Assembly (NCBI GenBank): GCA_000432575.1
Contig: HF996799.1
Span: 22,084 to 86,083 of the forward strand
Reading direction: 5' to 3'
DNA length: 64,000 nucleotides
DNA from: Clostridium sp. CAG:762
Lineage (GTDB): Bacteria; Bacillota_I; Bacilli_A; RF39; UBA660
Shown here: positions 1 through 9,221 of the stretch, in pieces
Layout of the letters: the number at the start of each line of letters is the position of its first letter
Position numbering within the stretch: the first letter of the stretch is position 1
Notes under the pieces: generated by a model
The model's input: only the letters and a program-made list of their open reading frames with translations
What the model was told of the DNA's origin: nothing
The model's database searches: none
Position numbers and translations under genes: made by a program

Positions 1-659
1 CCTGTAGGGAAATCAGGGCCTTTAATATAATTCATTAAACCCGCTGTATCAATATCTTGATTATCAATATATGCAACACATCCATCTATTACTTCGCCTA
101 AATTATGAGGTGGAATATTTGTTGCCATACCAACAGCAATACCCATCGTACCATTAACTAATATATTAGGAAACCTTGAAGGCAAAACCAAAGGTTCTTT
201 TTCTAAACCATCAAAGTTATCCACAAAATCTACTGTATTTTTATTAATATCTTTAAGTAATTCTAACGAAATTTTAGACAATCTTGATTCAGTATAACGC
301 ATTGCAGCGGCTCCATACCCTTCAATATTACCAAAATTACCATGACCATCTACTAAAATATAACGATAGCTAAAATCTTGTGCCATTCTAACCATTGCTT
401 CATATATAGACGAATCACCATGAGGATGATACTTACCAATAACATCCCCAACTATTCTAGCACTTTTTTTATGCATTTTATCTGGAGTATAACCAGATTC
501 ATACATCGAATATAATATTCTTCTATGCACAGGCTTTAACCCATCTCTTAAATCAGGCAAAGCACGCGCTTTTATAACACTAAGAGAATATTCCATAAAA
601 GATGTACTAATTTCATTAACTATATTATTTTCTTCTAGTCTATCTCTACTATGATCCAT
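1..659 (-). CDS. gyrA: DNA gyrase subunit A, N-terminal part (runs off the window)
   Basis: This is the breakage-reunion subunit of DNA gyrase, which adds negative supercoils to the chromosome with GyrB. About 219 codons are visible from the ATG at 659. They begin MDHSRDRLEENN and include the conserved ARALPDLRDGLKPVHRRIL block. The catalytic tyrosine sits in AAAMRYTE at residue 122, the canonical position. A GAGGTGAGAAT ribosome site precedes the start. It is the last visible gene of a recF-gyrB-gyrA operon, 13 bases after gyrB. The C-terminal DNA-wrapping domain lies outside the window, so GyrA rather than ParC is judged from the N-terminus and from the neighbouring gyrB. Confidence 0.97.
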   Translation of the reverse strand, partial: MDHSRDRLEENNIVNEISTSFMEYSLSVIKARALPDLRDGLKPVHRRILYSMYESGYTPDKMHKKSARIVGDVIGKYHPHGDSSIYEAMVRMAQDFSYRYILVDGHGNFGNIEGYGAAAMRYTESRLSKISLELLKDINKNTVDFVDNFDGLEKEPLVLPSRFPNILVNGTMGIAVGMATNIPPHNLGEVIDGCVAYIDNQDIDTAGLMNYIKGPDFPT

Positions 660-672
660 TATTCTCACCTCA

Positions 673-2595
673 CTATGCATCTACATTTATTGAATAATCA
701 GCATTTTCTTCAATAAATTTCCTTCTAGGTTCTACTTCTTCACCCATTAATTTAGTAAACATCTCATCAGCTAAAATAGCATCTTCAATCGTTATTTTTC
801 TTAATACTCTCTTATTTATATCCATTGTAGTATCATTTAACTCTTCTGGATCCATTTCCCCCAAACCTTTCATTCTTGTAATCTCAGGCTTCACATTTTG
901 AGGTAAAGTTTGCAAATAATTATTTTTTTCTTCTTCATTTAATACATATTTAATTGTTTTACCATGTTTAATACAAAACAATGGAGGCTGTGCCGCATAT
1001 ACATGACCTGCTTCTACAATAGGCTTAAAAAAACGATAAAACAAAGTTAGTAACAATACTCTTATATGAGAACCATCAACATCAGCATCGGTCATAATAA
1101 TAATCTTATGGTATCTTAATTTACTTAAATTAAACTCAGAACCTATCCCTGTACCAAAAGCAGTAATTATAGTCCTAATTTCTTCATTGCTTAAAGCTCT
1201 ATCTAATCTAGCTTTTTCAACATTAAGTATCTTACCACGTAAAGGTAAAATAGCTTGAGTCATAGAATCTCTACCTTTTATAGCAGAACCACCTGCAGAA
1301 TCACCTTCGACTAAAAATATCTCTGATACAGCAGGATCTTTATCCTTACAGTCTACTAGTTTTCCACCAAAATTAACAACATCTAAATCACTTTTTCTTC
1401 TAGTTAATTCTCTTGCCTTTTTAGCAGCCACCCTAGCTCTAGCAGCAGTCATAGCTTTTTCAATTATTATCTTAGCAGAATCTGGATTTTCTAACAAAAA
1501 TCTTTCAAAACCTTTAGAAAATACATTGTTTGCTATCTTTCTAACTTCACTATTACCTAATTTAGTTTTCGTTTGTCCTTCAAATTGTGGTTCAGGAACT
1601 TTCGCAGATATAATCATAGTAAGACCTTCTCTTACATCTTCACCCATTAAACCATCATCATTATCCTTAAGCATTTTTACACTCTTAGCATAATTATTAA
1701 TAATTCTAGTAAGAGCCATCTTAACACCATCTTCATGTGTACCACCTTCTGGTGTATTTATATTATTAACAAATGAATAAATTGAGGTATTATATCCTTC
1801 ATTATATTGAAGAGCAACTTCAATAGTTACATCATTTTCACAACCTTCACTATATATAATTTCTTGATGTATTGGCGTTTTTGCTTTATTTAATAGTTCT
1901 ACATATTCTCTTATTCCACCATTATACAAAAATTCTTCCTTTTTACCATATCTATCATCACATAATATAATTCTAAGTCCTTTGTTTAAAAAAGCTAACT
2001 CACGAACCCTTTGTCTTAATATATCATAATCAAACACTGTAGTTTCCTTAAATATTTCAGGATCCGGCTTAAAAGTAACAGTTGTTCCAGTTCTATCAAT
2101 ACTACAATCACTAATTACCTTCATAGGAGCCACTGTATGTCCACCATTTTCAAATTTAATATAATTAACTTTACCATTTTGATATACCGTAACTTCAACC
2201 CAAGAACTAAGTGCATTTACTACAGAAGCACCTACACCATGTAATCCACCAGATACTTTATATCCTCCTCCACCAAATTTACCACCTGCGTGCAGTACAG
2301 TATAAACCGTCTCAACAGTAGAAATCCCTGTTTTAGGATGTATACCAGTAGGAATACCACGTCCATCATCTTTTACAGTAACTGAATTATCTTTATTTAT
2401 AATAATTTCAATATCATCACAGTAACCCGCTAAAGCCTCATCTATAGCATTGTCCACAATCTCCCATACTAAATGATGTAACCCTCTTGAACTAGTAGTT
2501 CCAATATACATACCAGGCCTTTTTCTAACTGCCTCTAATCCTTCTAATACTTGAATATCAGATGCATCATAATGCTGACTAACATGTTCATTCAT
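673..2595 (-). CDS. gyrB: DNA gyrase subunit B
   Basis: This is the ATPase subunit of gyrase, 640 residues, the usual length. The GHKL ATP site is visible as EIVDNAIDEALAG, DDGRGIPTGIHP and GGLHGVGASVVNALS in the first 130 residues. The TOPRIM domain shows EGDSAGGSA and MTDADVDGSHIR. The C-terminal RMKGLGEM motif is present. A strong GGAGGAAAAG ribosome site precedes the ATG. The start overlaps the recF stop by four bases (ATGA), which indicates translational coupling. The order dnaA, dnaN, recF, gyrB, gyrA is the classic Bacilli origin order, here with comK between dnaN and recF. Confidence 0.98.
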   Translation of the reverse strand: MNEHVSQHYDASDIQVLEGLEAVRKRPGMYIGTTSSRGLHHLVWEIVDNAIDEALAGYCDDIEIIINKDNSVTVKDDGRGIPTGIHPKTGISTVETVYTVLHAGGKFGGGGYKVSGGLHGVGASVVNALSSWVEVTVYQNGKVNYIKFENGGHTVAPMKVISDCSIDRTGTTVTFKPDPEIFKETTVFDYDILRQRVRELAFLNKGLRIILCDDRYGKKEEFLYNGGIREYVELLNKAKTPIHQEIIYSEGCENDVTIEVALQYNEGYNTSIYSFVNNINTPEGGTHEDGVKMALTRIINNYAKSVKMLKDNDDGLMGEDVREGLTMIISAKVPEPQFEGQTKTKLGNSEVRKIANNVFSKGFERFLLENPDSAKIIIEKAMTAARARVAAKKARELTRRKSDLDVVNFGGKLVDCKDKDPAVSEIFLVEGDSAGGSAIKGRDSMTQAILPLRGKILNVEKARLDRALSNEEIRTIITAFGTGIGSEFNLSKLRYHKIIIMTDADVDGSHIRVLLLTLFYRFFKPIVEAGHVYAAQPPLFCIKHGKTIKYVLNEEEKNNYLQTLPQNVKPEITRMKGLGEMDPEELNDTTMDINKRVLRKITIEDAILADEMFTKLMGEEVEPRRKFIEENADYSINVDA

Positions 2596-3707
2596 TTCTT
2601 TTCCTCCTCTACTTTTCCGTTTGAAATTTTAAAAATTTTAGAATTACTTACTAATTTTTTATCTATTCTATTCACATCAGTCGTGGTTATTATCGTTTGA
2701 ATATCATTACTGATATACCTAATAACACTATTCCTTTTCTTAATATCTAACTCACCAAATAAATCGTCAAGTAATAATATTGGATTTTCTCCCTTAACCT
2801 CTTTGAATATGCCTATTTCCGCTAATTTTAAAGACAAAATAGCCAATTTTTGCTGACCTTGAGATCCATAATTAATCAAATTTTTATCACCTAAATAAAA
2901 AGAAAAATCATCACGCCTTACTCCCAATATGCTACTTCCATAATTAATTTCTTTATTAATATTATCATTAATTTTTTTTAAAAACTTTGCTTTTAAATCA
3001 TCTTCATTATCATACTCTAAAAAAACATTAGAACTATATCTTAAATTAAGACCTTTATAATTTCCAGTTTTCTCATAAATATCTGCAATATATTTATTAA
3101 TTTTATCAATAAATTCTTTTCTTTTAAAATAAATATAAACACACAAAGAAGCATATTTTTCATTAATAATATCTAAATAATTTAAATTGCATTTACCACC
3201 CAATTTAACATACTTTAAATATTCATTTCTATTCTTTAAAACAATATTAAATTCCTTTATTTTCCTTAAATACATCGTATCTAATTGACTTAATTCAACA
3301 TCTAAAAAATGCCTTCTAACATTAGGAATATCCTTTATTAATTTTAAATCATGTGGACCAAATATTACTATATTAAATTTAGCTACATAATCACTAAACT
3401 TAGAAACCTCCTTATTATCAATTTTAACTTTTTTACCTATTTCACTGATAATAACTTCTAAATTCTTTGAACGATTCATAACTAAAACAGATGCCTTTAC
3501 TTTACAATTATTACATCCCATTTTAATTAAATTCTTATCATTAGTGGTTAAAAACGATCTTGTGATACCAAGTAAATAAATGGATTCAAGTATATTTGTT
3601 TTACCTTGAGCATTATTTCCTATAATTATATTTAAATTTTGATTAAATTTTAACTCTAAATTATCGTAGTTGCGGTAATTTTTAAGTATTAATTTCTTTA
3701 TGTACAT
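2592..3707 (-). CDS. recF: DNA replication and repair protein RecF
   Basis: RecF is an SMC-like ATPase that helps load RecA at gaps. The Walker A motif GNNAQGKT is at residues 30-37. The ABC-type signature GSQGQQKLAILSLKLAE and Walker B ILLLDDLFGELD lie in the C-terminal third. At 371 residues it has normal length. No Shine-Dalgarno sequence lies directly before this ATG. Instead a 7-codon open frame with a GGTGA site ends in TAATG overlapping the recF start, so recF may be read by re-initiation. It forms an operon with gyrB and gyrA. The rlbA/yaaA gene found between dnaN and recF in Bacillus is missing. Confidence 0.96.
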   Translation of the reverse strand: MYIKKLILKNYRNYDNLELKFNQNLNIIIGNNAQGKTNILESIYLLGITRSFLTTNDKNLIKMGCNNCKVKASVLVMNRSKNLEVIISEIGKKVKIDNKEVSKFSDYVAKFNIVIFGPHDLKLIKDIPNVRRHFLDVELSQLDTMYLRKIKEFNIVLKNRNEYLKYVKLGGKCNLNYLDIINEKYASLCVYIYFKRKEFIDKINKYIADIYEKTGNYKGLNLRYSSNVFLEYDNEDDLKAKFLKKINDNINKEINYGSSILGVRRDDFSFYLGDKNLINYGSQGQQKLAILSLKLAEIGIFKEVKGENPILLLDDLFGELDIKKRNSVIRYISNDIQTIITTTDVNRIDKKLVSNSKIFKISNGKVEEEKK

Positions 3708-3730
3708 TATAAATTATATTTTATGCTCAT
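3707..3730 (-). CDS. Candidate 7-codon leader peptide coupled to recF
   Basis: On the minus strand an ATG at 3730 follows AAAAGGTGAAAAA and reads MSIKYNL before a TAA. That stop overlaps the recF start as TAATG. The main ribosome site in front of recF is placed for this short frame and not for recF itself. It could be a leader peptide that feeds ribosomes to recF, or a chance frame. Only position and spacing support it. Confidence 0.35.
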   Translation of the reverse strand: MSIKYNL

Positions 3731-3778
3731 TTTTTCACCTTTTCTCATTACTTAGTATCCCCAATCATACCCACCCAA

Positions 3779-3787
3779 ATTATATCA
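3779..3787 (-). promoter_or_regulatory. Extended -10 promoter for recF-gyrB-gyrA
   Basis: The minus strand reads TGATATAAT, a perfect -10 hexamer with an upstream TG. It lies between the comK terminator and the recF leader. The -35 region is not recognisable, as is usual for extended -10 promoters. Confidence 0.5.
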
Positions 3788-3793
3788 CATATG

Positions 3794-3825
3794 AAAAAAA
3801 AATGCCAGTTTTATCTAGCATTTTT
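3794..3825 (-). terminator. Intrinsic terminator of comK
   Basis: On the minus strand AAAAATGC pairs with GCATTTTT around a 12-base loop that holds the comK stop codon, followed by a run of T. It separates comK from the recF operon. Confidence 0.7.
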
Positions 3826-4278
3826 ATATACATTTAATATTTTTTTTTCTAAATAGTCTAATTTTAATCTATGACATTTATTTATTTGGCGTTCAAATGT
3901 ATAATATGACATATTAATAGCAATCTTAATACCACTTAAAAATGTAATTACCACATCACTATAACCTTGTTTTTTATAAGACTTAATATTATTATAATTT
4001 AACCATGTACAATGATCTTGACGCTTAGAAGTTGTAGGAAAAAGTATTATATTTCCTTCATTATCTAAAATTATAGGCATTTTGCATCTACAATTAAGTA
4101 TTGTTTTACTAAATTCTACTCTATTCAAATAAGTACTTCCATATAACTTACAATTATCATTTACTATCTTAAATGTCTTAGAATCAACCAACATAACATT
4201 TTCATTTTCTAATATCTTAGTCTGTGTCTTTGTAATTGGCATAATAAGTAATGTATCCTTCGTAATAAAATAATCCAT
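3811..4278 (-). CDS. comK: ComK-family competence transcription factor homologue
   Basis: ComK activates the DNA-uptake genes of natural competence in Bacillus by binding AT-boxes. The 155-residue protein aligns along most of Bacillus ComK as recalled. Matching stretches include IVNDNCKLYGSTYLNR (Bacillus IVDRSCRFFGSSYAGR), CKMPIILDNEGNIILFPT, CTWLNYNNIKSY and ITFLSGIKIAINMSYYTFERQ. It is shorter at the C-terminus than the 192-residue Bacillus protein. The start is the ATG preceded by GGAGGTGATATA; an in-frame ATG six codons upstream would translate the ribosome site itself. It has its own terminator and lies behind the dnaN terminator, so it is a separate transcription unit. Three Spo0A-box heptamers lie upstream. 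Whether it still drives competence cannot be seen, since no com uptake genes are in the window. Confidence 0.82.
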   Translation of the reverse strand: MDYFITKDTLLIMPITKTQTKILENENVMLVDSKTFKIVNDNCKLYGSTYLNRVEFSKTILNCRCKMPIILDNEGNIILFPTTSKRQDHCTWLNYNNIKSYKKQGYSDVVITFLSGIKIAINMSYYTFERQINKCHRLKLDYLEKKILNVYKNAR

Positions 4279-4339
4279 TATATCACCTCCAAACATATAT
4301 ATAAAAATATATATGGCTTGTACTCTAACACAAAAATAT

Positions 4340-4366
4340 TGTCGAAATTTGTCGAATTATGTCGAA
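4340..4366 (-). promoter_or_regulatory. Three phased Spo0A-box heptamers upstream of comK
   Basis: The heptamer TGTCGAA, the published 0A-box core, occurs at 4340-4346, 4350-4356 and 4360-4366 on the plus strand. The spacing is exactly 10 bp, so all three face the same side of the helix. They lie 62 to 88 bases upstream of the comK ATG and behind the dnaN terminator. Binding by Spo0A is inference; no spo0A gene is in the window. Confidence 0.6.
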
Positions 4367-4393
4367 AAAAAACCAAAAAATTCACTTTTTTGG
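4365..4393 (-). terminator. Intrinsic terminator of dnaN
   Basis: On the minus strand CCAAAAAA pairs with TTTTTTGG around a five-base loop and is followed by eight T. It ends the dnaA-dnaN transcript, so comK needs its own promoter. Confidence 0.75.
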
Positions 4394-4404
4394 CCTAAAC
4401 TCAA

Positions 4405-5517
4405 CTAATATGTCTTAATTGGCAATAATAATTGAACTAAATTATTCTCATCTGTTGATTTAATAACAATTGGAGAAATATCATTATTCATACAAATAGT
4501 AACCATTTCAGCTTCAAAACTTCTCAAAGCCTCCATCATATATTTAGAACTAAATGATATATCAATTTCCTTGTCTGTTATCAAACTAAGTTTTTCTTCA
4601 ACCTTTCCTATTTCAGGACTATTTGATAAAATGACTAATTCGTTTTTATTAAGCATTAACTTAATTGTATTTTTATCCTTATCACTAGTTAACAAACTTG
4701 CACGATCTATCATCTCATATAGTACATTAACATTAACATCTATTTGTATTTCAAAATTAGAAGGAATGACACTAGAATTAGTAGGATAAGTTCCGCTTAA
4801 TAATCTTGACTGAAATAAAATATTTTTATATTTAAATAACACCTTATTGTTAAATAAATGCATCTCAATTTCTCCATTATCATCAATAATTTTAATCAAT
4901 TCTAATAAATTTCTACATGGTATTACTAAATTAACTGAATTACTATTAAATTTATCAATGTTTATACTATATTTAGCCAAACGATACGAATCAGTAGCAA
5001 GAACTTCTAAATTATCACCATTTATAATAAAATTAATTCCAGTTAGAATTGGTCTACTCTCACTAGGTGAAGTAGCAAATGCTACTTTACTAATTAAAGC
5101 CTTTAACTCGCTATTTTTCAAAATAATGGGTTCCTTTGTTTCTTCTAAATATAAATTAGGAAATTCATTAGGATTTATTCCATTTAAATTAAATGAAGAA
5201 TTATCTGTATTAATCAACATCTTAAAACCATCTAAAACTTCAATAGAGATATCCACATTAGGTAACTTTCTAATTATTTCCACAATATACTTCCCATATA
5301 TAACGATACTACCCAACTCAATTACTTCGCTAATTTTTTCATTACTTATAAATGACTGTATTGAAATATCAGTATCACTAGCGCTTAAATAAAGGCCATC
5401 CTTTTTTAATTCAAACTTAATCCCAGCTAATATAGGAATTAAATTTTTTGAAGAAATTGCTTTTGAAACATTATTTAACCCTTCAATTAAATATTCTTTT
5501 TTTATAATAAATTTCAT
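4405..5517 (-). CDS. dnaN: DNA polymerase III beta sliding clamp
   Basis: This is the ring-shaped processivity clamp of the replicative polymerase. It has 370 residues, normal for the family. It starts MKFIIKKEYLIEGLNNVSKAIS and ends IVIKSTDENNLVQLLLPIKTY, matching the conserved LLPIR-type end. Residues such as ATDSYRLAKY in the middle domain are typical. A GAAGGTATATT ribosome site precedes the ATG. It follows dnaA by about 140 bases that hold two DnaA boxes, and is closed by an intrinsic terminator. Confidence 0.97.
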   Translation of the reverse strand: MKFIIKKEYLIEGLNNVSKAISSKNLIPILAGIKFELKKDGLYLSASDTDISIQSFISNEKISEVIELGSIVIYGKYIVEIIRKLPNVDISIEVLDGFKMLINTDNSSFNLNGINPNEFPNLYLEETKEPIILKNSELKALISKVAFATSPSESRPILTGINFIINGDNLEVLATDSYRLAKYSINIDKFNSNSVNLVIPCRNLLELIKIIDDNGEIEMHLFNNKVLFKYKNILFQSRLLSGTYPTNSSVIPSNFEIQIDVNVNVLYEMIDRASLLTSDKDKNTIKLMLNKNELVILSNSPEIGKVEEKLSLITDKEIDISFSSKYMMEALRSFEAEMVTICMNNDISPIVIKSTDENNLVQLLLPIKTY

Positions 5518-5658
5518 AATATACCTTCTTTCTTTATTTTTTTTTATTTATTATTAATGATTATATTGTGGATAACTGTGGATAACTTTGCTATCTCTTA
5601 TTTTATAAGGATTTTTAACACTTTTTCCTGTGCATAATGTCAAATAACTTTACACAAT
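5518..5658. other. Downstream sub-region of oriC with two tandem DnaA boxes
   Basis: The dnaA-dnaN gap carries two perfect DnaA boxes as TGTGGATAA at 5567-5575 and 5577-5585, one base apart, which is a single helical turn. The rest is AT-rich. Bacillus also has DnaA-box clusters on both sides of dnaA, so this is read as the downstream half of a bipartite origin. Confidence 0.75.
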
Positions 5659-7011
5659 TTAATTAGATAAAGTTTTTTTAATATCTTTTATTATTTCCTT
5701 AACTTGCTCATTCTTTTTAATATCAACACTTATTTTATCATAAGAATGCATTATCGTTGAATGATCTCTTCCACCGAAGTAACCACCTATTCTAGGAAAA
5801 GATTCATTAGTTAAAGTTCTACACAGGTAAATTGCTATCTGTCTAGGAAAAGCAATCGACTTAGACCTTTTCTTTCCTTTTAAATCTTCCACTTTTATGT
5901 GGAAATAATCACTTACCACCATTTGAATACGGTGTATATCATTCTTAAAATTACAAGATTTAATCATTTGATCTTTTAAAGCATCAACTGCAACATCTAA
6001 AGTAATTTCTCCATGCCCCATCATTAAAGAATAAGCAAATACCCTAGTAATAGCCCCTTCTAAAGACCTAACATCAGTGCTAAAACTATTAGCAATATAA
6101 TCAATTACATCTTCTGGTATGTCTTTAGCGGATTCTTGATACATTATCTTTTTCTTTATAATATTCTTACTTAATTCCAAATCAGGTGGAAAAATATTAG
6201 CGGTAAGTCCACAAGCAAAACGCGTTCTAAGCCTATCTTCAAGTAATTTTAAATCATTAACCGATCTATCGGAAGAAATAATTATTTGCCTATTAGAATT
6301 ATATAATTCATTGAATGTGTGGAAAAACTCTTGTTGTGTAGCCGCGGCATTTTCTAAAAACTGGATATCATCAATCATTAAAACATCAACATTTCTATAT
6401 TTTGCTTTAAAAGTATTAATTAACTCAAAATTTTCCTTATCCTTGTTGCGCACTACTCTAATAAAGTCATTAACAAAATCATCACTAGTAACATATAAAA
6501 CCTTTAAATTAGTATTATTTATAATGTAATTCCCTATTGCATGCATCAAATGTGTTTTACCAAGGCCACTTTTACCATACAAAAACAAAGGATTATAAGC
6601 TTTACCAGGCTTTTCTGCTACTGACAATGCTGCCGTATATGCAAATTTATTACTTTCACCAATAATAAATGATTCAAAAGTATAATTAGGCTTTAAATTA
6701 GCATCCTCTCTATGATACTTAGGTACTCCAACATCAACATCCTCAACTACAGTTTCTGTCTCATACTCGTCTTCTAACAAAAAAGAAAAAGTAAAATTAG
6801 TCCCCGTAATACTATTAAAAATATCTTCCATTAAAGAAATATAATTTTCTTTTAAATGCTTCTTATGCAAGTTCATAGGGACAATAACTGTCGCAGTATT
6901 GTTATCTAAACTAACTAACTTCGTATCCTTGAACCAAGTTTCATAAGATAAAGAAGAAACCTGTTCCTTAATTTTTTCTAAAAAACTATTCCAAATTACT
7001 AATGTATCCAT
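5659..7011 (-). CDS. dnaA: Chromosomal replication initiator protein DnaA
   Basis: DnaA binds DnaA boxes at oriC, melts the duplex and loads the helicase. The 450-residue protein shows all four domains. The N-terminal helical domain is at about 1-80 and a short linker follows. The AAA+ core has Walker A GKSGLGKT at 146-153 and Walker B VLMIDDIQ near 210. The C-terminal DNA-binding helix-turn-helix carries GGRDHSTIMHSY. A good AAGGAG site lies eight bases before the ATG. DnaA boxes flank the gene on both sides, and near-matches to the box overlap the region where its own promoter must lie, consistent with autoregulation. Confidence 0.98.
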   Translation of the reverse strand: MDTLVIWNSFLEKIKEQVSSLSYETWFKDTKLVSLDNNTATVIVPMNLHKKHLKENYISLMEDIFNSITGTNFTFSFLLEDEYETETVVEDVDVGVPKYHREDANLKPNYTFESFIIGESNKFAYTAALSVAEKPGKAYNPLFLYGKSGLGKTHLMHAIGNYIINNTNLKVLYVTSDDFVNDFIRVVRNKDKENFELINTFKAKYRNVDVLMIDDIQFLENAAATQQEFFHTFNELYNSNRQIIISSDRSVNDLKLLEDRLRTRFACGLTANIFPPDLELSKNIIKKKIMYQESAKDIPEDVIDYIANSFSTDVRSLEGAITRVFAYSLMMGHGEITLDVAVDALKDQMIKSCNFKNDIHRIQMVVSDYFHIKVEDLKGKKRSKSIAFPRQIAIYLCRTLTNESFPRIGGYFGGRDHSTIMHSYDKISVDIKKNEQVKEIIKDIKKTLSN

Positions 7012-7384
7012 AACTATTACTCCTTATTTGGGGATTTCTACCTTTATTTTACACTATAATGTGGAAAATGAAAAGAATTTTTTTTAAAATACTAGTAATC
7101 ACCAGTTTTTCCACAAGAAAATTCACTTGTTTTTTATATATTTTATAAGGCTTTCTTCTTTTTTCCACAAAAACACACAAAAAATTTTATGTGTATATTT
7201 TTTATCAACACCCATCCCCACCTGTGGAAAACTCATTCATTTTGTGGATAACTTTGCTTATTTCTTGTGTATAGTACCCAAAAAGTGTCAAAATTTTACA
7301 CAAATCGACAACAATTTACAAATTTATTCCACATTTTACTGTGGATAACTTTATTTTCACTCAATTTATAAAAAAAAAGATGAA
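7012..7384. other. Chromosome replication origin (oriC), main DnaA-box cluster
   Basis: This 373-base gap upstream of dnaA is the main origin. Perfect DnaA boxes (TGTGGATAA) lie at 7243-7251 and 7340-7348. Near-matches TGTGGAAAA and TTTTCCACA occur at about 7060, 7109, 7162 and 7223, and TTATCAACA near 7202. T/A runs form likely unwinding DNA. A TGTCGAT Spo0A-like heptamer lies at 7304-7310 on the minus strand. An ACTAGTAATCACCAGT near-palindrome starts at 7091. Genes to the left run minus and genes to the right mostly run plus, as expected for leading strands leaving an origin here. The unwinding site was not pinned down. Confidence 0.88.
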
Positions 7385-9151
7385 CTATTTTCCACCTTTT
7401 AAATTAAACATCCATTTATCATACACATCAGCATTTGCAGAGCTAGGAGGAGGATTAGGAAGTTCCATCTTAACTATCATAGGTAACTTCATCATCTTAC
7501 CAAACGCCACGCATATTCCAGACTGCAGGCTTTTTTGCTTTTCAATTATATCCTCCGTAATATTAGGAACCATTTTACCAATATAATCTAAATCTGTTGG
7601 GTGATTAATCTTAAAAATCAAAAAGTTACTACACTGAGAAATTACTGCCTCAGATAATTCTGTAGGCCTTTGAGTAACCAAATCTAAAATTACTCCATAT
7701 TTTCTACCTTCCTTAGCAATTCTCTCAAAAATATTATAACCTAAAGTCCTAGTATCCGCATCGTTTTGCACATATCTGTGGGCTTCTTCCAATAAAATAT
7801 GCATAGGAAATGTCCCTCGCTGAGGCAAACTTCTAGCAAACTTAAAAAATAATCTTGAATAAACCTTAGTTAAAGCTTTAGCAAACCTATCATCCACATC
7901 TTCTAAGACAAAATTAATTATTTGACATCTCTTATTTTCATTATTTACCACAATATCAGTAATAAATTCAGTCAAACTAACAAATCTACCATAATCAAAA
8001 AACTTATGATAAGAACTATTAATAATAGAATGCAACTTTACCTTTAAAGCGATAGCCTCCGCATAATATTTCTCATTTAAAAGTAACCCCTCACTAATTA
8101 AAGTAAAGTTTAAAGCCACCTCTAAATCCTCTAATGTATAATATATAGGAGTATAATCCTCATTCCATTTCGTATCGTTATCAACAAACTGTTCTACGTA
8201 TTTAGAAACAAGTAATCTCTCAACAAATTCTCCTTGACTATCAATATCAAAACATTTTCTAAAAGTTCTAGTATATCCAACACCAGGAATTTCATAATCT
8301 AAATTTAAATCATTTGTACTACAAGTACTAAGAATATTAAATATTTGATCTCTTATTCTAAAAGCCGTTTGATTCGTATACATAACTGATATAATCGCAG
8401 AAGCTATTAAATGGTTCTTATATCTTATTGAATACTCATCATTCTTAGCAAAAGTACATACATAAGATAACATCTTTTCTATAATATTAATCTGTGAATA
8501 TTCGTAAACATCAAGTAAATTAGCATAATCATCAACAGTTAAATGCCAAAGAGGTAATTTAATAATTAAACTGTCCTTATTATTAGTATTAGTTGTATAC
8601 ATCTTATAATTATAATTAATATTAAACTTATTAATAGAAGAAAAAGAATTATGATATTCATTCGTGGAATTAAATATAAAAATATTAGCATTAAAAGGAA
8701 TAATATCATTTCTATCAAATAAAGACTGATAAATTCTAGCAACTCCATATGTTTTACCACTTCCTGTGTTACCAAATATAGCACTATGATTACTAAACAT
8801 ACTATTAATATCTATATTAATTGGATGATTATTATATAAAGGAGATAAACCAAGAATCATATTCTTATCATCTACAGTCCCCATTAACTCATTAAGTTCA
8901 ATATCATTAATAATTCTAATATTAGAAGTTAAACTAGGTTTTCTAATAATACCACTTATAAACCTATTATCAATAAATTCTCCTAAAAAAGTAATCTTAA
9001 CCCTATTTCCATCTATCTCATTTATCTCACCAAGAAATTTTTTTTCATTATCAATAAAAACAACATAATAATTAAGTAAATCTTCGCTAATTAAACTATC
9101 AATTTCAACCAATGCATAATTTTTACTAATAGCAAGTATCCTCTTAAACAT
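7385..9151 (-). CDS. HerA-like hexameric DNA-pumping ATPase (DUF87)
   Basis: This is a FtsK/HerA-superfamily ATPase. The N-terminal 80 residues form a small beta-barrel-like HAS domain. Walker A GNTGSGKT lies at 127-134, and LLEEAHRY in the C-terminal third is the HerA-type Walker B with its double glutamate. The segment FERIAKEGRKYGVILDLVTQRPTEL is the sensor region typical of HerA (SQRP/TQRP). A GGGTGATTAG site precedes the ATG. HerA proteins pump DNA with NurA in archaea, and bacterial relatives pair with Sir2 or nuclease partners in phage defence. No NurA or nuclease motif is visible in the adjacent gene. It lies directly beside oriC. Confidence 0.82.
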   Translation of the reverse strand: MFKRILAISKNYALVEIDSLISEDLLNYYVVFIDNEKKFLGEINEIDGNRVKITFLGEFIDNRFISGIIRKPSLTSNIRIINDIELNELMGTVDDKNMILGLSPLYNNHPINIDINSMFSNHSAIFGNTGSGKTYGVARIYQSLFDRNDIIPFNANIFIFNSTNEYHNSFSSINKFNINYNYKMYTTNTNNKDSLIIKLPLWHLTVDDYANLLDVYEYSQINIIEKMLSYVCTFAKNDEYSIRYKNHLIASAIISVMYTNQTAFRIRDQIFNILSTCSTNDLNLDYEIPGVGYTRTFRKCFDIDSQGEFVERLLVSKYVEQFVDNDTKWNEDYTPIYYTLEDLEVALNFTLISEGLLLNEKYYAEAIALKVKLHSIINSSYHKFFDYGRFVSLTEFITDIVVNNENKRCQIINFVLEDVDDRFAKALTKVYSRLFFKFARSLPQRGTFPMHILLEEAHRYVQNDADTRTLGYNIFERIAKEGRKYGVILDLVTQRPTELSEAVISQCSNFLIFKINHPTDLDYIGKMVPNITEDIIEKQKSLQSGICVAFGKMMKLPMIVKMELPNPPPSSANADVYDKWMFNLKGGK

Positions 9152-9221
9152 CTAATCACCCGATTTCTATTCTTAAAACTATTATACACCAAAATTCTTC
9201 CATTTTAAATACTATTTTAAA

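Noticed and set aside
4847..5392. A 181-codon open frame on the plus strand opposite dnaN
   Set aside because: It is fully antisense to an unmistakable dnaN, has no ribosome site and reads as low-complexity hydrophobic sequence. It is a by-product of AT-rich coding DNA.
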